Below the pieces are notes generated by a model. It saw only the letters and a list, made by a program, of their open reading frames with translations. It searched no databases and was not told the DNA's origin. From Ascoidea rubescens DSM 1968 (Eukaryota; Ascomycota; Saccharomycetes; Ascoideales; Ascoideaceae), in assembly GCF_001661345.1 (NCBI RefSeq), contig NW_017962913.1:1803428-1867427 (forward strand): DNA of 64,000 bases, read 5' to 3'. Below are positions 41,924-51,876 of this stretch, in pieces (the first letter of the stretch is position 1; each line of letters begins with the position of its first letter). A program made the translations under genes and the position numbers.

Positions 41924-42982
41924 TTAGGCGAGTAATTTGGCTGAAGAGTAACCAAGAAAGAAGTTTGCTACCCAGGCAAGAGCATATTTTGTGTTGTAAA
42001 CCAAACCAAGGATACCTGGGCCTGGACAAATACCTAAGATACCCCAGCCAATACCGAATAAAGCGTTGCCGATTAAGAACTTGATTGGGATCTCATTTGA
42101 GTTAGCAACGTCAAACTCGTTGTTTAATTGTGGTTTTTTGATCGATTCCCAGATAAAAATATTGGGAATTATAGTGAAAAGAATAATCATAATCAATGAA
42201 GGATCGAATAAGCCCTGGTTTATCTTGAGGATTGATAAGAAACCAGTCACTTTTGCGGGATTTGTCATACCAGAAATTATCAAACCAAGACCAAAAGTGA
42301 AACCAGAAAATAAACTATTAACAATAGTTAGTCTTTTTTGACATGTAGGATTTAATTGATTGCAATTTGGATCTGATTTTGAATCTGTTTTTTTGGAACA
42401 TGAAGCCGATTTTGCCGACTTTGCTAATTTGGGGAGTATGAAATACGTTGAGATAAATGAAAAGGCTAATAGAGATAGCAAGGTCTTTGAATTGTTTTCA
42501 AAATTAGATGAATCTGGGGTGATGCAATTTCCTGGACAAGGGTAGTTTAAATTGAAAACAGTGTTGGTTAAAATAGCCATTGAAGCAAAAACACAAGTTG
42601 CAACAAAACTTCTAAATCTCAATCTTGACAATCCAGCCAACATATGACCAGAGGTGCAACCACAACCAAAGGAGGTGCCTAGACCCACCAAAAATCCAAC
42701 GGATGAAAATAGTGCGTAACCATTTACAGTGTTGTTTAACAAACTTGGAAAGGGAATTGAAAAATTTAATACAGGAATGAAATCTGGTAAAAAGTAGTGA
42801 ACGAAAACTGGCGATAAGAGCACACCGGCTAATAACGACAAGTTTTTCTCAATTGATGGAGACTTGATTGCACCAGAAATTAATGACGAGAAACCTATGG
42901 TCTTACCAACCTGTTGATAGTAGTTTGTTGTTGAAAATTGGATCAACAAAGCACCTATGGCAGATTCTATCGGAGTAAACAT
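41924..42982 (-). CDS. YeeE/YedE-type sulfur-transport membrane protein
   Basis: 352 residues from ATG at 42982 (the longer frame starts with TTG upstream). About eight to ten hydrophobic segments in two halves. First-half signature is GTSFGCGCTSGHMLAGLSRL (residues about 102-121), then RFRSFVAT; second-half signature is GNALFGIGWGILGICPGPGI near the C-terminus. Bacterial YeeE imports thiosulfate through Cys pairs, and Cys107, Cys109 and the ICPGP Cys match those positions. A soluble Cys-rich loop (about 216-245) separates the halves. The family is mainly bacterial but occurs in fungi, with no S. cerevisiae homolog that I know of. Substrate here (thiosulfate or another sulfur species) is inferred. 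Confidence 0.85.
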   Translation of the reverse strand: MFTPIESAIGALLIQFSTTNYYQQVGKTIGFSSLISGAIKSPSIEKNLSLLAGVLLSPVFVHYFLPDFIPVLNFSIPFPSLLNNTVNGYALFSSVGFLVGLGTSFGCGCTSGHMLAGLSRLRFRSFVATCVFASMAILTNTVFNLNYPCPGNCITPDSSNFENNSKTLLSLLAFSFISTYFILPKLAKSAKSASCSKKTDSKSDPNCNQLNPTCQKRLTIVNSLFSGFTFGLGLIISGMTNPAKVTGFLSILKINQGLFDPSLIMIILFTIIPNIFIWESIKKPQLNNEFDVANSNEIPIKFLIGNALFGIGWGILGICPGPGILGLVYNTKYALAWVANFFLGYSSAKLLA

Positions 42983-43928
42983 TGTAGAGTAGATGCTGAA
43001 GGATATAGCAATATAGCAATATAGCAATAAAAAAAGCTGGGTAGAAACAAGCAGCTTTGCGAGAGTATTTATACCAGGAGCAATCAATTAATCGAAAAAC
43101 AGCAGACAGTAACAAAGCCAATTAGTAATAGCAGTTGCACTTGATGCAGTTCTAGAATATATCAAACGTGAACCAGATGTAAGTTCTCAAAGAAATAAAA
43201 AGCCCTAAGAGCTGGGGAAAGAGCAGGCCAGGGCGGGTTTTGTTTGCGAGCTGGGCTTTGAAGGTAGATGCAGAGACCCTGCATTTTAGCACGGCGGAAA
43301 GCGCAAACACAAAACCGGAACCGGAAGCCAAAGACCCGCGCGAAGGTAAGAGGGACGCAGTCGGGAAAACGCGGTCGGCGAACGGCGGCGGAATAGGCAC
43401 GGAATAGACACGGAACACGGGCGGAAACGCGAAAGCACTGCGCGAGTAAACGTATATTACAGCTAGTGTACGCAGGAAAATGCGTGTCCAGCTTTGTGGG
43501 CAATTCTCAAGTCACACAGGAAGATTTGGCTTAATCTTTTTGGAACAGTGATTGATTATATCGTAATGTTCCAATTTGTACTTGTTTTATCTCTTCCTCT
43601 TCTTCCTTTCCAAGCCTGCTTATTCGCCCAGTTCCTTCCTTTGCAACAACAGTTTTCTCTGGCTATTTTATATTGCTCACATCATTCATTTCTTCTTTTC
43701 TACAACACATTCATTTATTTGGTTTGCGCAGGCTATCGCTGGAAACTCTACGATATTCATTCCTTACACAAGTTTTAGAATTTCCATTCATTCCTTTTTT
43801 TTTGGTCAAGGCTATTTTTGCTTTTAGTACTTGCTCACTTATTTATCTGCTTGTTCATTTCATCCTTAGCTTCATCTTCGACTTCATATTCTACCCGTTA
43901 TCTATTCTGTTCTACTCTCTTTTAAATC
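42983..43928. promoter_or_regulatory. divergent promoter with GC-rich island
   Basis: Between the YeeE-type gene (minus) and the TBC gene (plus). An ATAGCAATATAGCAATATAG repeat lies near 43003-43027. AGCCCTAAG at 43201 is Tbf1-like. GC-rich part about 43205-43450 with GCGCGAAGG, CGGAAGC and CGGCGGCGG. The TBC side is T-rich. No gene seen. Confidence 0.45.
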
Positions 43929-46127
43929 ATGGCTTTGCCTGCGTCAAATTTGAATTTCAACAACCATCCTAATAATGATACTAGCGAAGAAGATGAAGAT
44001 TGGGAACTTTTATTGGACCTTGAATCCACTTTATCAAGAAACCCAAATAATAACTCCATTCAATTAATCTTAGATAATTTAGAGGATTTTAATCAAATTA
44101 ACCAAAATTATTCTGTTAATAACCAATCAACAACTCATTTATCAAATTTGTTATCTACCAGTAATACTAACAACACTCAAAACAATGACTCGGAGGTATT
44201 GTCAAAATCTGATATCCAAAGTTTGTTAAATATTAATGATGATTATAATGTCAGTTTAATTTGTCCAATCTGTAATAAATCCCTATTTAATAACGACTCA
44301 AATGCTCACAGCTCGATATTAGATCCAAATATCCAATCTTGCTGTGAAAAATTCTTTAAAAAAATCAATAAAATCTCTTCTTATAAAATATCCTATTGGT
44401 TTTATTTCTTAAATAACCACTATAAAACCATTACAACCTTTCCAAATTTAACCAAATCGTTTTTCTATTCAATTAATGGCATCCCATCTCAATTAAGATC
44501 TAAAATTTGGGGTCTTATTCTTGGTGGTTCCGATAAATTTGGTAACTTGAAAAACAAATGGTTTCAAGATTTATTTAACAATTTGAATGATGACAACTCT
44601 CCATATTTAAGGATTATAATTAACGATTTAAATCGGATTTTTCCAAATTTACATTATTTTAACAATGAACTAAATGATGGTCAACTAAATTTGAAAAAAA
44701 TCCTAAACGCTTATTCGATTTACGATTCGGAAATTGGTTATTGTCAAGGCCTACCCTTTTTAATCTCAATTTTACTATTTCATTTTAAAAATAATTCAAT
44801 AACTTTTTTATCCCTCACTAAAATTTTCGAAAACAATAAAAATAAAAACTTTAAAAAAATCTTTGACAAAAAGATGACTGGTTTATCTTTATGGTTTTAT
44901 CAATTTGATTCAATTTTTGCCAAATTTCTACCAGATTTATACAATTATTTTGATCTCTTGAAAATTGATTCAAAAATCTTTTTAAGCCAGTGGTTTCTAT
45001 CCTTTTTTGCAGTCTCATGTCCTTTTCAAATCTTGATTAAATTATTCGATTTAATGATTTTAGAAGGTTTCCAGCCAACTATTTTTAAAATTAGTCTAAT
45101 CATTTTAAAAAAAAACGAAAATTTATTATTAAATATCGATAATGAAGATATAGAAGTAATTTATCAACATTTATTAAGTGAAAATATTTGGGGTGTCTTT
45201 AATAATGATTTGAATTTGATCCTAAATGATTTAATAAATATTGACAACAACTTGATCTCATTTCAAGCCTTAGAAGATTTAGAAATTGAGTTTAATAAGA
45301 AAAATGTCTCAATAAAGGAAGAAAATAAAACTATAAATAATAACACTAACACTAGCAATACCAGCACTAGTGGTGGTTATTACGAATCACCATTTGTTAA
45401 GTTTTTCAGATATGGTTTCACTAACACTGTTTACAATCAAGTCCCTGCTAAAAATCAAAATAAACCTCATACTCAAAGCACTGATTCCATCACTGAATCA
45501 AGCGTTGATTCAAACTTTGATGCTTATTCAGTTTCATCTCATAGTAGCAATAGCTCCAATAGTATTAAAAGATACCACCAAAAGAGTGTCTCATCAGTAA
45601 ACAATAACAATTTTAACGTCAACATAAATATCAATGGAAAACATCAATTAATGTCAACCCTTAACTCATCAAATACTTCTATAATAACAGGCCCTGAACC
45701 TAACAATCTAAATTCTTTTGATAACTCATTGGAATATAATGAAATGTTTGGCTCGTTACCTCAACCAAATCTTTTAAAAGTTGGTAACAATGGTCATCAA
45801 AAATCTTCTTCTGTCTTTTCTGTAAATTCGTCATTCTCTACTGTTTCATTGAACCCCTCTACTCCAACAAATTTCTATGAAGTAAAACAAAAAATGAAGA
45901 AACAATTCAAATTAAAAGAGATGGAGTTGAAAAATCAAATCGAATCCTTAGACAGCAAAGTTCAAATCTTTGAACAAATCATACACGACGACAAACAGTT
46001 GATCAAAAAACTATTCAAACTATACCTCAAAAGTAGCAAAGACGTAGATGAATCAAAAATTACCGAGAAACAAAGAATAAAAGAATACAAAGTGTTGAAG
46101 GAAGTTCAGCAAAGAATCCAAATATAA
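43929..46127 (+). CDS. TBC-domain Rab GTPase-activating protein (Gyp5/Gyl1-like layout)
   Basis: 732 residues, ATG at 43929. The TBC domain (about 183-410) starts at GIPSQLRSKIWGLILGG. The catalytic Arg finger is in IINDLNR (IxxDxxR, Arg236) and the Gln finger in YCQGLPF (Gln273), so it should be an active GAP. SQWFLSFFAVSCPFQILIKL and the following helix are typical of the domain's end. An upstream ICPICNKSL...CC segment (about 111-139) could bind metal. C-terminal Ser/Asn-rich region, then a coiled coil (about 655-725). TBC followed by coiled coil resembles Gyp5/Gyl1, which act on Ypt1/Sec4 in exocytosis; the ortholog call is tentative. Confidence 0.85.
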   Translation: MALPASNLNFNNHPNNDTSEEDEDWELLLDLESTLSRNPNNNSIQLILDNLEDFNQINQNYSVNNQSTTHLSNLLSTSNTNNTQNNDSEVLSKSDIQSLLNINDDYNVSLICPICNKSLFNNDSNAHSSILDPNIQSCCEKFFKKINKISSYKISYWFYFLNNHYKTITTFPNLTKSFFYSINGIPSQLRSKIWGLILGGSDKFGNLKNKWFQDLFNNLNDDNSPYLRIIINDLNRIFPNLHYFNNELNDGQLNLKKILNAYSIYDSEIGYCQGLPFLISILLFHFKNNSITFLSLTKIFENNKNKNFKKIFDKKMTGLSLWFYQFDSIFAKFLPDLYNYFDLLKIDSKIFLSQWFLSFFAVSCPFQILIKLFDLMILEGFQPTIFKISLIILKKNENLLLNIDNEDIEVIYQHLLSENIWGVFNNDLNLILNDLINIDNNLISFQALEDLEIEFNKKNVSIKEENKTINNNTNTSNTSTSGGYYESPFVKFFRYGFTNTVYNQVPAKNQNKPHTQSTDSITESSVDSNFDAYSVSSHSSNSSNSIKRYHQKSVSSVNNNNFNVNININGKHQLMSTLNSSNTSIITGPEPNNLNSFDNSLEYNEMFGSLPQPNLLKVGNNGHQKSSSVFSVNSSFSTVSLNPSTPTNFYEVKQKMKKQFKLKEMELKNQIESLDSKVQIFEQIIHDDKQLIKKLFKLYLKSSKDVDESKITEKQRIKEYKVLKEVQQRIQI

Positions 46128-46765
46128 CCAATAGCCTTATAGCTGATTATCGAAGAAAAATTTGCTATTCTCCATTAATATTTTGTATTTTAATCAGGTA
46201 TTTTGATGCTATGGAATTACATGATTTATTCCACACTGTTTTTTTGTTTAATCTTTATTTCTTACGACATTTTAGTTTCAGTTTTTAGTTATTTTTTATC
46301 TTTCTCTGGGGCTTTTATCCAGCCCAACAGTGAACAACCAGCTCTAAACAGCTCTATAAACAAACATAATACACATTCCTTCACTCGCTACTCTTTTATC
46401 TCATTATCTCATTCTTATTCTCATTATCTTATTGTCTCTTTTGGTTCTCTTTAAGGTTTTCCTCTGCGTCACCAAATCAGATATAAACAAAAACAAAAAA
46501 GTGCGAAACAGACGTTTTTTGAGCAATTTGGACGAGAACTGACACCACTTCCCAACTCTCCTGTATTCCTGTTGGTGTTTCATTGATAAGCGAGAACTAA
46601 ACAGCTTGCAGCCTTGAAAACGACGAAGAACTGCTGTGTTGTGCTCATTAACAGACTTGTCTTGGGAGACTGACGCGTAATATTTTAGGAAAGCCATTCA
46701 AGTTACACTTCCACCAGAGCTCTCCTCCAGAAACACACAAAGAACTGCTTTCAAAAACTGCTTCG
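46128..46765. other. intergenic, TBC gene to Asn-rich gene
   Basis: 3' flank of the TBC gene then promoter of the next gene. No gene or RNA recognised. Confidence 0.4.
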
Positions 46766-49417
46766 ATGGTCGAGAAGAAAGCCTCTCCCCAGATGGTTGT
46801 TGAGTCGCCAATACTATCTGGTAACACACTCTTTCAGACACCAAACAAACCAAGCCATTCGTTGAAAAGGTTTGGTGCAAACACGAACAATGTCTCTAAT
46901 CTAATCACTAGTCCTATAACATCCACACCACTAACCATACACAGGAAGAGCTTGCCAACAAGAAGACGATTCCAGACAGAGATCAACGACGAGATACTAA
47001 CAGACAATGACGACGAGATCAACAATGAAACAGAGAGCCAGGACCACAGGTCCTCTACGATATATCTACCTTCGCGACAGGATTCCACCATAGACAATAA
47101 TGAGACCATAGTGATGAATGAGAATGACAACCATTATAACAGCAATATCCATAACTACGACCATGGCCATGTCCATATTCAGAGCAACAAACCTGATCGA
47201 TTTATAAAAAATCAGATCATTGATAACATAGACAATAACAATGAACACTCCAATGATTCCAGCCATGACTTTGATATCATAAAAGAAGATAACAATAATG
47301 AAAACGACTCATTTCAGGAAACCAGATACTCAGTTTCAATTCCATTTTCGCAGGAGATGAATACCTCTATCCTCTCATCGACTGGTGATTACACTATTAA
47401 TGCGAATAATATCCTTCAGCAAAACGAAGGATATAATGATACTACCATCTTCAATGCTAGTTTGAGTTCTGGTTCTAATAGTCTTGAAAACAATATAGAC
47501 AAAATTATAAATTGCACAACTGCATGGTTGAAAAAAAAAGATAATATAAACGAGGATAAAGAAAAATCAAAAGATGATGACGATGGTTTTTTCAATGGAA
47601 ATTTTTCTGCAATTGGAAATTTTACAATAGTTAATTCTAATGAAACAACTATTTTGAATAACAGTAGAGTTAATAACAATACTATTGAGATTAATGATTC
47701 CATGAGCTCAATAAAACTAATTGAAATTTTGAATTTTTATCTAATTAAATGCAAAAGTAATATATATTTAAACAATTTAACAAATAAATTTTTAAATTTG
47801 AACTCTGAAGATTTGAATAAAAAAAATGAAATTGAAAATGATTTAATTAAAAAGGAAATTGAAAAGTTGAGTTTTTTAAATAGAGAATCTTCAAGTAGCA
47901 AAAACAAGAAAAATCAAAACAAGAATGAAGATAGGGATAGGGATAGAGATAGAGATAAAGATAAAGATGAAGATAAAAAAAATGGAAAGGAAATTGAGAA
48001 AGGAAAGGAAACAGAAAATAGTAATGAAAAAGGAAAACAAAAAGAGAAACAAAAAATAAAACAAAAACTAAAACAGAAAGAGAAAGAAGTAGATAAAGAA
48101 AAAGAAAAGAAAAGAAAAGAAAATATTGATGAGAACAATAGCCAGAATAAAAGTGATCACGATAATGGAAATCAAAATAATCATATGAAAATCATTGACA
48201 ACTTAAATAAAAAAGTGTTGAAATATAAGATAAAATATTTGAATTTAAAAAACATTGTTATCAATAAAGATAAAGAGATAGTCTCTCTTAACAATCAATT
48301 GTTTAGTCATCAGAATTTATTTGGCAATAATAAAATATCAAAACCAATATCTAAATATCCAAAATCCTACCGTCAAAGTGGTAATCCTCCAAGAGGGAAA
48401 TTTAATATTTTGAATGCAACTAAAACAATAACACCAACCCAGGTTCAAACTCCAAAAGAGAAAAGAGAAAAGAAAAATAGAAAAGAAAATAATAATGGTA
48501 ATAGTAATAGTAATAGTAACAATGATAATGAAAACAACAGTGCTACTGATGGTGTTATTGTGAATGATAATAAAACCGATACAAATAAAAAAATTAATCA
48601 AACTAACAGTAAAGTTGATAGTAATATTGTTGGTACAAGTGTGAATAAAAACAATAAAAACAATAAGAGCAATAAGAGCAATAAGAGCAATAAGAATAAC
48701 AAAAATAGTCCTAATTACAGTAATTTTATTAATAAATTTCCTAGTAATCAGTTTAATAATCAAACTGTTTTAAATAACAATTTTGGTAGCAATAATTTTT
48801 TAAACAACCAAATAATAAAAAATTCGACTCGAGCTAAAAGAAGATTAGTTGATATATCAAATCCAGGAAAATATAAGAAACCCAATATATTCAATACTAC
48901 TGTCACTACTGCTACTACTAATAATAGTAATAACAATAATACCAGTAATACCAGTAATACCAGTAATACTAATAATGGGAATGTTACAAATTCACCCAAT
49001 AGGACAATATTAATGAATACTTCTACTAATACAACTATTGATTGCTTTTCACCTAATAAGTCTATGCGACTAAGATTGAATTCCCATAACAGCAGCAGTG
49101 ATAATAACAATATTGCTGGTGGTATTCAGACCAGAGAGAATTCAAATACACTTGACATGCTAGCATCGCAAGCAGTGCTAACACTATCGTCGACGAGTGA
49201 AAATCAAAGTGTGCGAGATGGGCTTAGTGCCCAAAGTGCCCAAAATACCAACAGTGGAAACCCCCCTCGATACCACAACTTTAAATCACTATTGAACAGT
49301 GAGGAAAGCAACGGGACATGCATAATAAGGTCCAGTCGGATCATCAACATCAACAAAAACAAATATGCTAAAATCAAGGACATCAACTCCACAGATACCA
49401 TAGACGAGGAGGAATAA
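46766..49417 (+). CDS. Asn/Lys-rich protein with central charged helix, unknown function
   Basis: 883 residues, ATG at 46766. Not recognised. The N-terminus has several S/T-P sites (SPILSGNTLFQTP, TSPITSTPL), possible CDK sites. Residues about 370-480 are a highly charged RDRDRDKDKDEDKK / KQKEKQKIKQKLKQKEKE segment likely to form a helix. A short coiled coil follows (KVLKYKIKYLNLKNIVINKD). Two basic conserved-looking motifs stand out in the Asn-rich second half: KSYRQSGNPPRGKFNIL and RAKRRLVDISNPGKYKKP. This mix of CDK sites, coiled coil and basic motifs recalls spindle or kinetochore proteins, but no family can be named. Confidence 0.75.
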   Translation: MVEKKASPQMVVESPILSGNTLFQTPNKPSHSLKRFGANTNNVSNLITSPITSTPLTIHRKSLPTRRRFQTEINDEILTDNDDEINNETESQDHRSSTIYLPSRQDSTIDNNETIVMNENDNHYNSNIHNYDHGHVHIQSNKPDRFIKNQIIDNIDNNNEHSNDSSHDFDIIKEDNNNENDSFQETRYSVSIPFSQEMNTSILSSTGDYTINANNILQQNEGYNDTTIFNASLSSGSNSLENNIDKIINCTTAWLKKKDNINEDKEKSKDDDDGFFNGNFSAIGNFTIVNSNETTILNNSRVNNNTIEINDSMSSIKLIEILNFYLIKCKSNIYLNNLTNKFLNLNSEDLNKKNEIENDLIKKEIEKLSFLNRESSSSKNKKNQNKNEDRDRDRDRDKDKDEDKKNGKEIEKGKETENSNEKGKQKEKQKIKQKLKQKEKEVDKEKEKKRKENIDENNSQNKSDHDNGNQNNHMKIIDNLNKKVLKYKIKYLNLKNIVINKDKEIVSLNNQLFSHQNLFGNNKISKPISKYPKSYRQSGNPPRGKFNILNATKTITPTQVQTPKEKREKKNRKENNNGNSNSNSNNDNENNSATDGVIVNDNKTDTNKKINQTNSKVDSNIVGTSVNKNNKNNKSNKSNKSNKNNKNSPNYSNFINKFPSNQFNNQTVLNNNFGSNNFLNNQIIKNSTRAKRRLVDISNPGKYKKPNIFNTTVTTATTNNSNNNNTSNTSNTSNTNNGNVTNSPNRTILMNTSTNTTIDCFSPNKSMRLRLNSHNSSSDNNNIAGGIQTRENSNTLDMLASQAVLTLSSTSENQSVRDGLSAQSAQNTNSGNPPRYHNFKSLLNSEESNGTCIIRSSRIININKNKYAKIKDINSTDTIDEEE

Positions 49418-50172
49418 AAAGGCCTGCTCATTATATCGGCAGCTCGTATTTAGCAATAATTCACTGAAACCAACAGCGTGGATGCGGTACACACACGCAC
49501 CAACACGCATTAATCATATGATATACACACATGCAGGCACATATACATGTAATAACTTGTGTACACGTTAAACAGCGGTGCAATGCGCTGGGCATCAGCG
49601 CGTCACACACGGCGACGGCGCGGGTCTCCGAGCGTTTGTGCCGAAATGTGCACGCACCTTTTTACTCGTGTGGGTTTTTCTCAGCGACTTCTTTCGTTCA
49701 TCACTTTGATTCTTTTGGTCTGTTTAAGACTCTATGACTTTGACACTTCTCGACTGTTGATTGTTGAACAGCTCCTCCCAGCTTATCCTGTTCCTTTGGC
49801 TCTTTCTCACATCAAGTAAATCGCTCTTTTAACAGTTTATTTGCGTTTTTACCCCATTCTGGCTCTTAGTTCAGCTCCCTTTTCTTTTGATACCATTCTC
49901 TGGTTCTGCTTGAGTTTCTTGAAATTTCTTTTATCTTGCACTATCTCCTTGATTTTGCACACTGCTTCAGTCTTTTGATTTTATTGTCGCGAGTTATTGT
50001 TTTGTTTGATTTTATTGGTGGTTTTACTTAATTCTGCTTCTTTAGGTTTCTGCTTTGTTTTTTTTCCATTATTTCACTATTGCTACTGTTTTCATTTCTC
50101 TTGTTTTTTTTCATCACCCTCCATATCAAGCAACGCCATTTTACTCATATATATAGCCAATATCGAAAAACC
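49418..50172. promoter_or_regulatory. intergenic with GC-rich patch
   Basis: CACACACGC-type repeats near 49490-49540 and a GC-rich patch about 49575-49660 (GCGCGTCACACACGGCGACGG). The part close to the next start is T-rich, with TATATATAG at about 50149-50157. No gene seen. Confidence 0.45.
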
Positions 50173-51876
50173 ATGACTTTGATGTTTACTCCATTAAGGC
50201 CCATCAACTACAACCAAATAGTGGAATCTTCTTCTGATAGTGAATATTCCGACGTGGAAGAATATGACCCCAGCATGAATCCAAACATTCCCGGAACTTC
50301 CTCTATCGACGCCAACATCAACAATAACGTCCAGAACAATATCAATAACGACTCAAATATCAACAACAAAAGCATTAGCAATTCTTCAAACATCAACATA
50401 GACAATAGCCACATCAGTCACAATAGCCATACTGACCATTATAACGACGATAATAACGACAATAGCAATAACAATAATAATAGTAATAGTAATAGTCTAC
50501 ATATCCAGAACTACACAACAAATCTTTTGGACCCAAACCCAACTCCAAACTCGATTAATAATTCATCTGATTTTTCGAATATTACAGCTCCTTCAAACAA
50601 TATTCTCTTAAACGATATCAATAACGTTAATGAAATTAATGAAATCAATAGTATCAACAATATCAGCAATATCAATAGTATCAATAATATCAGTTCAAAC
50701 TCCATGTTATTCAATTTTAATGATTATGATGATGGTGACGACGATGACGACGAATTAAATACAATCAATCCTCAATTCACTCAGGTCCAACCCCCTTTAA
50801 ATAACCAGTTTCAAAATATCAATACAAACTTACCCATGAATGCAAATTCTATTCAAAATTCATTCATAAACTCAAATGAAATTTCCAGTGAAATTCCAAA
50901 TCAAGATTTAACTCAAAACCAATTTTCTAGTCAATTTTCTAATCAATTTTCAAATCAAAATCAAAACAGTATCTCAATTGAAAATGATTTAGGTACTATT
51001 TACCATCATGCTATAACCAATACCTCCAAAATCCTCGTATTAAAAATGATTATAAAAGCTCAAAAGAAACTAATGGATATCTTGACCGAGAAATGGTATG
51101 ATGTTCCAATCAATGAAGAAACTATTCTAGGTAAAAAATTGCCTTCGAAATTAAATCCAAACTACTTGTCAATCAAACAACAATACATGGATTATAAAGT
51201 CAATTTAAAGATTAATAATAGCAAAATTAAAAACGAAAAAGATAACGTCAATAATGATAATGATAATGATAATGACAATGATGAAGATAATGATCATCAT
51301 GATGACTATGATGAAGATAATGATGAATATACTGAAGATATCGAAGACATTGAAGATACCAGTCGAGAAATCAAAAGAAGTTTCAATTTAAGAGATCTTT
51401 ATCTTTGTTTGAATTTTTATAATTCATTAATAAATGAAGTTAATAAAGATTTGAAATCTTATTTATTTATTATCTTTTCTAAAAACTCTAAATTTAATAT
51501 CCCATCTAATAATATAAACACAAACACAAACACAAACACAAACACAAATACAAACACTTATTATCTACCTCTAAATCAGAATAAAGCTAAAAAATTAGAT
51601 TTATATAAACTAAACTATCAATTTCCAAACGATATCATTAATAACGCTGATCTTGAAGAATGCTTTAATTTAAATATTATTGATACCGATTTAGTGGTTG
51701 ATTATATCAATGAATTTATGGAATATTGGGAAATCGACATTTCGGGTCAACTTGATAGACTTGATTCACTAAACGATTATAATTGCGAAAGATTTGATAA
51801 ATGTTTAGAATATATTGTTAATGAAATCGATGATATTGAATCAACATATTACGATTTTAATTTTAATCTCAAATAA
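50173..51876 (+). CDS. Asn/Asp-rich protein of unknown function
   Basis: 567 residues from ATG at 50173 (MTLMFTPLRPINYNQIVESS); the frame extends upstream only with a TTG. The N-terminal half is Asn/Ser/Ile-rich repeats (INSINNISNINSINNIS). From about 275 a helical region begins (YHHAITNTSKILVLKMIIKA). It is interrupted by an Asp/Asn/Glu-rich acidic run and a TNTNTNTNT repeat, and ends with LEECFNLNIIDTDLVVDYI. The two helical blocks may form one folded domain with low-complexity insertions. Not recognised. The 3' end overlaps the convergent TPP1 gene by 8 bp. Confidence 0.75.
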   Translation: MTLMFTPLRPINYNQIVESSSDSEYSDVEEYDPSMNPNIPGTSSIDANINNNVQNNINNDSNINNKSISNSSNINIDNSHISHNSHTDHYNDDNNDNSNNNNNSNSNSLHIQNYTTNLLDPNPTPNSINNSSDFSNITAPSNNILLNDINNVNEINEINSINNISNINSINNISSNSMLFNFNDYDDGDDDDDELNTINPQFTQVQPPLNNQFQNINTNLPMNANSIQNSFINSNEISSEIPNQDLTQNQFSSQFSNQFSNQNQNSISIENDLGTIYHHAITNTSKILVLKMIIKAQKKLMDILTEKWYDVPINEETILGKKLPSKLNPNYLSIKQQYMDYKVNLKINNSKIKNEKDNVNNDNDNDNDNDEDNDHHDDYDEDNDEYTEDIEDIEDTSREIKRSFNLRDLYLCLNFYNSLINEVNKDLKSYLFIIFSKNSKFNIPSNNINTNTNTNTNTNTNTYYLPLNQNKAKKLDLYKLNYQFPNDIINNADLEECFNLNIIDTDLVVDYINEFMEYWEIDISGQLDRLDSLNDYNCERFDKCLEYIVNEIDDIESTYYDFNFNLK

